A stretch of DNA of 64,000 bases. Source: Serripes groenlandicus (lineage: Eukaryota; Mollusca; Bivalvia; Cardiida; Cardiidae). A model generated the notes under the pieces. It saw only the letters and a list, made by a program, of their open reading frames with translations, was not told where the DNA came from and made no database searches. The translations under genes and the position numbers were made by a program. Shown in pieces: positions 56,640 to 64,000 of the stretch. The DNA is taken from the NCBI GenBank assembly GCA_031761405.1, contig JASEVX010000007.1:25198859-25262858 (forward strand), given 5' to 3'. Each line of letters starts with the position of its first letter. Position 1 is the stretch's first letter.

Positions 56640-58800
56640 TCCGATTGAAATAAATGCAAGGCTGGGCACGCTCTTTTTCACCTTTCCTCATGGGTAAGTT
56701 TAAGTGTTTACCAGCGCGTTAGCCTATGCTATTTATGTACAACTGTATTCATCTTGTATATTGTGCAGTTACTGTTGCTATTACATGACTTTTATGTCAC
56801 AGCGCACTATGCATATCTACGTAAATTACTTAATGCTCCAATTGAATGCGCAAGGGGAATAATAGACCGAAATAAAACACACGAAGCGATAGTTAACCAA
56901 TATAAAATTCAACCATATTCAAACATAACTTTTATATTGCATAGACGGAAAATGTGCATTGAAATAATATCCGATAAACGGCGACACAAGTTGACGTTTT
57001 CAAAAGATATATGCTTCAAATGCAAATGTCTGAGACAAACATTTTAGATATATGAAATGATGCTTCAAAGTTATATTGCACGCTCTCCACGTAAATAATG
57101 TCCGCAATCAATTAGACATATTGAGAGGAAAATCAACCACCATCTCGAAAGTAATCAAATTAGACCAAACCGCAAACAAGGACATTTTCAGTGAGCGGAA
57201 TACATTATGAGATGTTTATTGGTTACACGATTTGCTGGAAGACGGCGCCTTTGAAGCCTCTATAGTACAGGTATTGTTACAACACTATGGAAAAGAAGAA
57301 ATTGTCTAAAACTATGCTACTATTTGTAAACATATCAATTCATTTCTATAAAGGCTTTCACGCTGAGTGAGTTTATTTAAAGCGTTTTAGGTAAAAGTTT
57401 AAATAACCTCTGTGAAAGACAATACTTCATTTCCTCCCGAAGTGATGAATCGTAGATGAATGGTCGAAACAGTTTAACATTTATCCAGAAGAAAGTCGAC
57501 ACCTCTGTAGCTGCAGCCCTACTTGATATATCACTGTTCTTAAGAGTGCTATTTTAAATTCACGAAATAAACCTATTTAAATTTAGTCTACCTGTACTTA
57601 TTAATACTTATTAATACTAATTACACTTTTCTCGAATATTATTGCTTTACAAATGTTTATTATGTATATTTTTCAACCACTTGTAAAATGTTATGCATAT
57701 AAAGAACTTGAACTGTTCTTAAATGGATTCAATCATAATTTCTGTTTATACTCTTAATTGGTCTGTTTGATATTGGTCTTATCGGTAATACCATCGAGTG
57801 TATCATTATTGTTCTTTGGCAAGTACTTAAACAATCAAATAGCAATTATTTTCCTGACTCGATACACATTCGAGACGTCAAATCATCCAGCGATTCTATT
57901 TGGTTTGATATTAACCAACACAATTCACAATTAGTCACAGAAGAAATAAAATACTTTTTCTTACAAAACTCATGCATTTGGATTTAAAAGAATGGGTGTG
58001 AGAATAGTGCACCTCACCATGTATACGCTGCAATTGGTTTTCCTTGCGCCCAGCTTAAAACTACTCAATATATCTTCTAATGCAAATAGGATAAATTTGA
58101 GTGAAAGCAACCATAATTAGATTGAATACTGATCCCGACAGTTTGCTATGTAGGCTGGTGTTTGGAAACGCGATCACTTTTATTTTTTTATACTATCTCA
58201 TTATAAATGTTTTTGATCTGACATGGCAGAAAGCTAACCTGCCGAGAACATTGTTATCTTATCTTAAAATCATTCAAGTGTCACTCATTAAAGGTAACTT
58301 AATTTCAACTAAAATGCAACAACAATCAGTTGCAAATGCTGATTGTGTTTGGCACAAGTAATAATCTTCACAAATGAACTCCTGGATTTTTTTAACTGAG
58401 ATCTGGCAATTTTAAAAAAATTATCGCCTGTCTGATTATAGTGAACAGTAACAATCCGAACCGTAATGAAAATATTTCGAGGACCTGTTCATATATCCAA
58501 TCAAAACAATAACTCGTTTTTCATGTTTAAAGAGCTTCATTAAAGCTATTTTTTAATTGAACAATTGCTTTCTCAGGTGTTCTTTAAAGAAGACGGTCCA
58601 TTAATAGCAAAAGTCGAGAACGGTAAAATGAATCGTCAGCTTTAAAAACCTAACTTATATGTTATATCAATGGTTATGAAACACTGTTTTTTATCGTGAA
58701 AGTTCTAGTTTTAACGTGTGTACTTCTTTACAATTATGGCGAGTGTCTGTATGAATGCGGCCTTTTTTTACAATTTTCGCTAGTATTTACATACGCTTAC
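56640..58800. other. No recognisable feature
   Basis: AT-rich. Frames at 56754-57047 (97 codons, no ATG at its start) and 58101-58361 (86 codons) carry no domain. A short TTAATACTTATTAATACTT duplication lies near 57600. Confidence 0.35.
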
Positions 58801-58803
58801 ATT

Positions 58804-58965
58804 TTCCAACTCACATACGCCTTTTGACGCCCCTACAGCAGACGACTTTCGAAAACGTTGTGGCAATAGAAGAAATTAACTAATTTTCGAGGTTTGTCAT
58901 ATTTGTGCCCAAATGATTTCAAAGTCGTCTGCTGTAAAAATTGTGTATGTGTGAACGGGTTTTGA
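58804..58965. mobile_element. Palindromic MITE copy (CAGCAGACGACTTT family)
   Basis: CCTACAGCAGACGACTTTCG and CAAAGTCGTCTGCTGTAAAA form the inner palindrome; outer ends are AACTCACATACGCC and TGTATGTGTGAACGGGTT. AACGTTGTGGCAATAGAAGA is the family core. It is shorter than the 3562 copy. Confidence 0.65.
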
Positions 58966-59130
58966 TGAAAGGATTAATTTTTCATTTAGCTGAATTTCTC
59001 ATGCTAATGTAATTACCATGAATTATTTATAAAAAAAAACAAGTAGGAAGATTTACTCGTAATGGGGCTAATATGTTAGACGACACAAAATCATACGACT
59101 TGTCTTATTTAATTAATAATTTCCCACATA

Positions 59131-59335
59131 CAACAACATCATTTGAAGCAGACGACTTTAAAAGCATTTAGGCTCAAGTATAAAAACGGCCAGTTATTAA
59201 AAGTTAGGTACATAGTTGAAAACAGTGCTGCAAAGAGATATATTGCTAATTATGATCAATTTCTTCTCTTGGCATCCTGTTAGTGAATGTCGCCTGCTGT
59301 TGATACGTCTATAAGTTTAAAGGGTGAAAGGAGTG
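59131..59335. mobile_element. Degenerate palindromic MITE copy
   Basis: GAAGCAGACGACTTTAAAAG at the left; ATTTCTTCTCTTGGCATCC, TCGCCTGCTGTTGATACGTC and TTTAAAGGGTGAAAGG at the right, in the family order. Confidence 0.5.
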
Positions 59336-59521
59336 GAGGACAATCTTGATATCTCCGTTTTCAATAAAATACACAATCACTTTCGAATAATTTCTCTGGA
59401 ACAAACTCATTACAAGTACACGTATCCTAAGAAAAATATGCATTCATCGGCCAATCGAAATGTTTGTTCTGAACTGCATTAAATTATTTGTGACAGATTA
59501 GTTTAAACAATATTTTATTCA

Positions 59522-60045
59522 CAAGACTTTAACACATATGTTAGCGCCTTAAAGGTTGGAACGTTACGCACACACCTTTTTTTTTTGTGAAGGTCACATT
59601 AAAATAGCACGATGATAACTTTTGATACAGTTGCATGCAATTAGTCAAGAATACCCCTTTAACACATATGTAAGCGCCTTAAATGTTGGTCCTTTCCGCG
59701 CACACTGTTTTTTAAAAGGTCAACTTGAAATACCACGATAACCTTTGATACAGTTGCTAGTATTTTGTTTAGAATACCCTTTTTTTAAAAGGTCAACTTG
59801 AAATACCACGATGATAACATTTAATACAGTTGCACGCAATTTGTTTTGAATGCCCCTTTAACACATAGGTTAGCTCCTTAAAGGTTGGTCCGTTATGCAC
59901 ATACTTTTTTTAAACGTAAAATTAAAGGTAAAATTGGAATACCTTGACGATAACCTTTGATACAGTTGCTCGCAATTAGTTTAGAATACCCTTCTAACAC
60001 ATAGTATATCGCTTTAAAGGTTGGTCCGTTACGCACACACTTTTT
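59522..60045. repeat. Tandem array of about 130-145-bp monomers, four units
   Basis: Units carry TTAACACATATGTTAGCGCC, TTAAAGGTTGGTCCGTTACG, CGCACACAC plus a T run, ATAACCTTTGATACAGTTGC and TTTAGAATACCC, starting near 59529, 59659, 59850 and 59995. Non-coding. Confidence 0.75.
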
Positions 60046-60049
60046 TCTA

Positions 60050-63000
60050 ATTTCAAAATGCAGGAAGACACTTAGTGATCACATCTCTATCGTCTGTCTT
60101 TACAATTATTGGTCATAACTAGGTTTTAATTTGGCCGATTGATTTCAAAGTTGCAGCACTTCTACATTGTGACAAAGAGAACAATACAATGAACATAACT
60201 CTAGCTGGTGTATTTGTATGGTTATCTCCCTTTTCCATGTTTTAGTTTTACCATTTCCCTTGATCAAGGGAACGAAAGGCTTTTACGATCGCAACTGTAG
60301 CCTGCTATTTTGTTTATCTCTTTGTTCGACTATTTCAACAATTAATTTCAGATGTATTTATTTCAAACTGTGTTTGTAGGTAGATTGGGATCTGCCGTGT
60401 ATCAGTGCTCTAAAGCATATTTAATTTTGGAGTTTTCTTAGTCAGGTTATTGTCTTGTCTAGGAGGCGACATGTGCTCCAAGGAACGCTCTTGTTTAAGG
60501 CAATTTGTCTATATACAGCAGAGTGGAATTATGCACTCCTGTCTGAAAAAAGCGTTATTTTCAAGTCTTGTCCTTCCCACTTTGAAATTAAGGGATACCA
60601 TGTAATTAGTTAAAAGTGTTCAACGCATATAGAAATTGAAGGTCTTAATTTCCTTCCGTTGTTAGCTGGTTTTAATTACTCACTGAACATCGTGCTGGGA
60701 GGCGGTACTTAAAGTTAATAACACATCTCCGGGAAAATCTGCTACCATCTGTGTCCCAACTGATTATGAACAAATTTAATTTGATCCATTTATTATATCC
60801 ATAATGCGTGAACAAAAACATTGTTGTTTTCCCCTTAAAGTTGGTTGACTGTCTTCGATAAAAGGATAAAGGTATGAATTGATTAGGCATTTTTAATAGA
60901 GAAACCAAAATGATAACATGTTAAAGCGTTAAAATAAGGCTAAGTGGTATAGGTGGAAAAATCAAGAATGGGAAAGTTGCCGGAATTTAGCTTGATTCCA
61001 TATTCCTGATATCAAAATCACGAAGACATTTTTTTTAAATAAAGGACACTTTAAATTATTTGAACGAGGAAAATGTCGATGTTTACCCCCAGGACAGTTT
61101 AATTACAAATTGATCACATGATACGATATTTCATAATTTGCATCTCTTTTTTAATTAATAGGTAATTTCGTCATTTGACATTGTCATTCAACGACTTGCA
61201 TACTTTGATTAACTACAATAATTGATTGAATGCACTTTTACTTATTAATAGTTTAATTTGTATACATAGTGGATAGTGAACTGTCGGTGTTTCAGAACAG
61301 ATAAGAAGTGTATTCACCCATACAAGTCGGTCCTTTGTTATTTTTATAAACAAAGACTTTTAGAAACATATGTGCTACACTTATAAGAAGTTAATGTACT
61401 TAAAAAAAAAACGAGGAAAGAAAAAAATAGAATTAACCGGTTCAGATGTTAATCAACGTACGTGCTTCCCTATGCAAAAGTATAAATTAAAATAAAAACT
61501 GACTTTGGAGAGGTTGAAACCAACTTGCAGATTAATATACATCTCTCAAAGTAAAACCTTTTTAGGTATGTTAGCATCATACGCGCATGACACAGTTTAG
61601 CATCACACGAATGCAGCTGATTTATATCTAATCAAAGAATTACTGACTGTATTATATTTTAACGACAGTGCATCTATCACGTTTATCAAAGTATTTAATG
61701 TTGTCTTTATTACATTTTAACGACTTTCGTTATAGACAAATGAGAAACGCCTACGGCTAAGTCGTTTAGATGAAGGAAATATTGACATGTTCAAAACCCC
61801 TTTTCGACAAACAGGCACATTAGCAGCAAGCTAATCATCAACACTTTGACACAAATGTAGAAATTGTTCAGAATGATTAAAGCTCCTTTTGCAAAAAGTC
61901 ATCAACTATATTCAATCATTATACTTTAATTATCATAGATTTATTTTCAATGTTGTTATGGTAGTGTTATATTAAGATAACTGAGTTATTATATGAATAT
62001 AAAGGTAGACAGTCCAACGCCTGCACATCGAGCAGGAAATTACAACTTTCTTATAAACAAGTACCAAACGACTACCCTGTAAGATAAAAATAGGAAGTAT
62101 ATATATCTCAATGACATCGTCCTGTTATATAATACAACAATTGAAGACCAGATATGTTTGTCGCTTAAAAACCCAGTCTTAATTTGTTTCATAATATAAT
62201 GCTCAGAGTATATAACATCAAATCCGGTGTAAATTAGAAGGAAGAGGTCAATGGTATCTGTTTAGCTAACATGAGACAAATGTGCCCTATAGCAGTAAAG
62301 AAAAAACACAAATAAACTGTTCGCTGGCAACACAAACTACTCAATCACAGCACCTTTCCGAATCCGGCCATTAAAGTCCACATACCTCTCCCGTAAATTC
62401 AACCATAGATGTGTCCAATTGCGGGCGCTGAATTATCGATTCTCCTTCGTCAGTCTAACCAGATATGTCAAACTGTCTTTGGCTCCCCCTTCCATGTCGA
62501 TTAGACCTAAGCAAAAACCAAGGTCTCCATATTGGAATGCTCTGTTTAAAGGGCCGAAGGGGTTGGCCTCATTTACAGACAGTTAGAAACGCCATATGTT
62601 AACGGAACGAGGTGGCTCTATACAGACAGATATAGAGTTAAGTAGAGTGGATGTAGAGTTAAATGTTTATAAGTGCTATGAGTTGATATGTTGAAATTAT
62701 CTCCCTGGTCCTAAAAATACGCGAATCCAGTGGCACATGTTTAATAGGAAATATAATGTTTATGTTTATTATTTATATAGCTAAAGGTAATAATACGTTC
62801 GAAACTGAGTCAAACGGTACATCACGTTACGCAAATATGATACTTCACGAGGACAATGCATCATCATATTTCAACTTCTTTTGAAGTTTTAATAAATCAG
62901 TTGAGCGATATAGGACCGTCATAGTCCTATTGTTCTTGTTTAGGGATTAACTGCACGAGGCCCGATTTGAAGGGATTCAGTGAGCCTTGTGTCATCATAG

Positions 63001-63090
63001 ATATCTACCAATTTCATCGAGATAGGCTCATTTGAATGAAAAACGAGCAGCCGAACCAGTATCCTCAATCTGATATAACCTCGTTTCTAC
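60050..63090. other. Unassigned sequence upstream of the GPCR
   Basis: No repeats, RNA genes or domain-bearing frames recognised over about 3 kb, the longest repeat-poor interval of the window. Being directly upstream of the GPCR exon, it may hold intron, 5'UTR exons or regulatory sequence, but nothing specific can be pointed out. Confidence 0.35.
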
Positions 63091-63099
63091 ATGAACCTA

Positions 63100-63305
63100 A
63101 GGGTTTTATTGAGCCTTTCCCACGAACAGACGAATATGATAAGATTTTGGTAAAATATGGAACACATCTTAAAAATGAAAGTGGAATAACTAAAACAGCT
63201 TAAAACACTGTGGCAAAAGCAGAAATTGCCAATTATTAGCCATTTCTTCTTTTTCGACAATATTTTCAAAAGTTGCCTGCTGCAGAGGCGTCAGAAATAT
63301 TATGT
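63100..63305. mobile_element. Palindromic MITE copy just upstream of the GPCR exon
   Basis: GGGTTTTATTGAGCCTTTCC, then AACACTGTGGCAAAAGCAGA, AATTGCC, CATTTCTTCTTTTTCGACAA and TTGCCTGCTGCAGAGGCGTC, the ordered blocks of the family. It lies within 60-300 bases of the predicted acceptor, probably inside the preceding intron. Confidence 0.6.
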
Positions 63306-63357
63306 ATGTTGGAGGACATGAAAACGAGATTCAAATCGATTTAAATCAATTTGTTAT

Positions 63358-63372
63358 TATTTCTATTTTCAG
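63358..63372 (+). promoter_or_regulatory. Predicted 3' splice site of the GPCR exon
   Basis: A pyrimidine-rich tract ends in TTTTCAG at 63372, 22 bases before the GPCR start codon. This is a standard metazoan acceptor. It suggests an upstream, probably 5'UTR, exon; no donor could be assigned with confidence. Confidence 0.6.
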
Positions 63373-63394
63373 TCATGAGTATCAGACGACGGAA

Positions 63395-64000
63395 ATGAAC
63401 ATTACAGCTACTTCCGGTGAAAATGATTCACTTATTCCGATACACGTGAAAACAAGAAACGATAGTGCTTCTGGAGACATTCTATGCGCGTCTGGTGGAG
63501 ATTGTTTACATATATTTCTTATACCCGCTATATGTTTCTTTGGAATAATAGGGAACATAGTGTCATTCAAAGTGTTTGTGTTCACAAGTTTCAGTAGACG
63601 ATCTTCTGGTATATTCCTGGCTGCACTCAGCCTCTCGGATACAGGATTTTTATTGTCACTTTTCTTTAGCTGGCTCGGGGGCGGTCAGCTGGGTGTTTAT
63701 TTCAAATATTCGCTGGTTTACTGTCACTTTATCGTTTACACGCCCTATGTGTGTAGTTTTCTATCCGTGTGGTGTATCGTATTGTTAATGATAGAACGCT
63801 TCGTCGTTGTCTGTTTCCCGTTAAAGTTACACATCTGGTGTTCGAGGAAACGATGTTTCGTTACTGTGATCGTAATGACTGTTTTTTCCATGTTATTTTA
63901 TAGTCACACGTTCATGACATCAGAGATACGGAACAACGAATGCTCTATATCACCGGACTATATTAACGTTGCCATTGTGTTCACATACGTCGATACAGTT
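63395..64000 (+). CDS. Class A (rhodopsin-family) G protein-coupled receptor, N-terminal half, open at window end
   Basis: An unbroken 202-codon frame runs from ATG 63395 to the last base, so the gene is cut by the window edge. Seen: an extracellular N-terminus with two N-glycosylation sequons (NIT at residues 2-4, NDS at 22-24); TM1 about 38-63 with the GN pair (G53-N54); TM2 about 72-94 with LSLSD (78-82), giving the conserved D82; a TM3 start Cys (C110) and a second extracellular-loop Cys (C183), the usual disulphide; TM3 ending ERF (134-136), a D/ERY variant, followed by V-x-FP (139-142); TM4 about 154-173; and the start of TM5 at YVDT. By family knowledge this is a plasma-membrane peptide-receptor-like GPCR, resembling the expanded molluscan FMRFamide/TRH-receptor-like groups; the ligand cannot be read from the sequence. 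The frame is open 5' of the ATG up to the acceptor at 63372, so coding sequence could begin in an earlier exon, but the first ATG gives a normal receptor N-terminus. Confidence 0.92.
   Translation, partial: MNITATSGENDSLIPIHVKTRNDSASGDILCASGGDCLHIFLIPAICFFGIIGNIVSFKVFVFTSFSRRSSGIFLAALSLSDTGFLLSLFFSWLGGGQLGVYFKYSLVYCHFIVYTPYVCSFLSVWCIVLLMIERFVVVCFPLKLHIWCSRKRCFVTVIVMTVFSMLFYSHTFMTSEIRNNECSISPDYINVAIVFTYVDTV

Overview
The window is eukaryotic genomic DNA, AT-rich, almost without intact protein-coding genes, and saturated with transposable elements. Tandem-monomer interspersed repeats with many AGGTCA-type words, tRNA-derived SINEs with a GGCGTTAAACCCC-type tail, CR1/L2-like and RNase H-bearing LINEs, and a large rhodopsin-family neuropeptide-like receptor together suggest a mollusc, most likely a bivalve. 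That assignment is inference; no species can be named from the sequence.

The one convincing host gene is at the right edge. From 63395 to the last base, an uninterrupted frame of 202 codons encodes the N-terminal half of a class A GPCR (TM1 to the start of TM5), directly behind a good splice acceptor at 63361-63372. It continues beyond the window. Two weaker coding candidates are a 133-codon orphan ORF at 28659-29060 (+) and a RING-like exon at 55527-55718 (-).

Layout: 1-3465, copies of a 145-bp-monomer repeat element, one carrying a nested TIR element; 3562-3791, a palindromic TTAA-flanked MITE; 3920-8680, a decayed CR1/L2-like LINE (esterase-like ORF1, endonuclease, reverse transcriptase); 8700-14600, mostly unique sequence with SINEs; 14608-16041, another 145-bp-monomer element; 17-25 kb, SINEs, a minisatellite, two perfect-looking snap-back MITEs and a 5'-truncated LINE; 25811-27276, an inverted copy of the 145-bp-monomer element; 29383-33380, a huge fold-back structure made of 103-bp monomers in opposite orientation around a 17-bp minisatellite that itself switches orientation, with a 1.2-kb Helitron/pearl-like element inserted in its left arm; 35-43 kb, LINE tails, a hAT transposase remnant and a dispersed 220-bp duplication; 45349-50244, a LINE bounded by a 12-bp target-site duplication that contains a SINE (with its own 9-bp duplication) and a second copy of the Helitron/pearl-like element; 50349-51026, a TIR element filled with CGTAGTT words; 51-60 kb, several tandem-monomer arrays and more palindromic MITEs; 60-63.3 kb, mostly unique sequence upstream of the GPCR.

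There is no operon-like organisation. The window is best read as an intergenic repeat landscape in which insertions can be ordered in time by nesting, lying upstream of a receptor gene.
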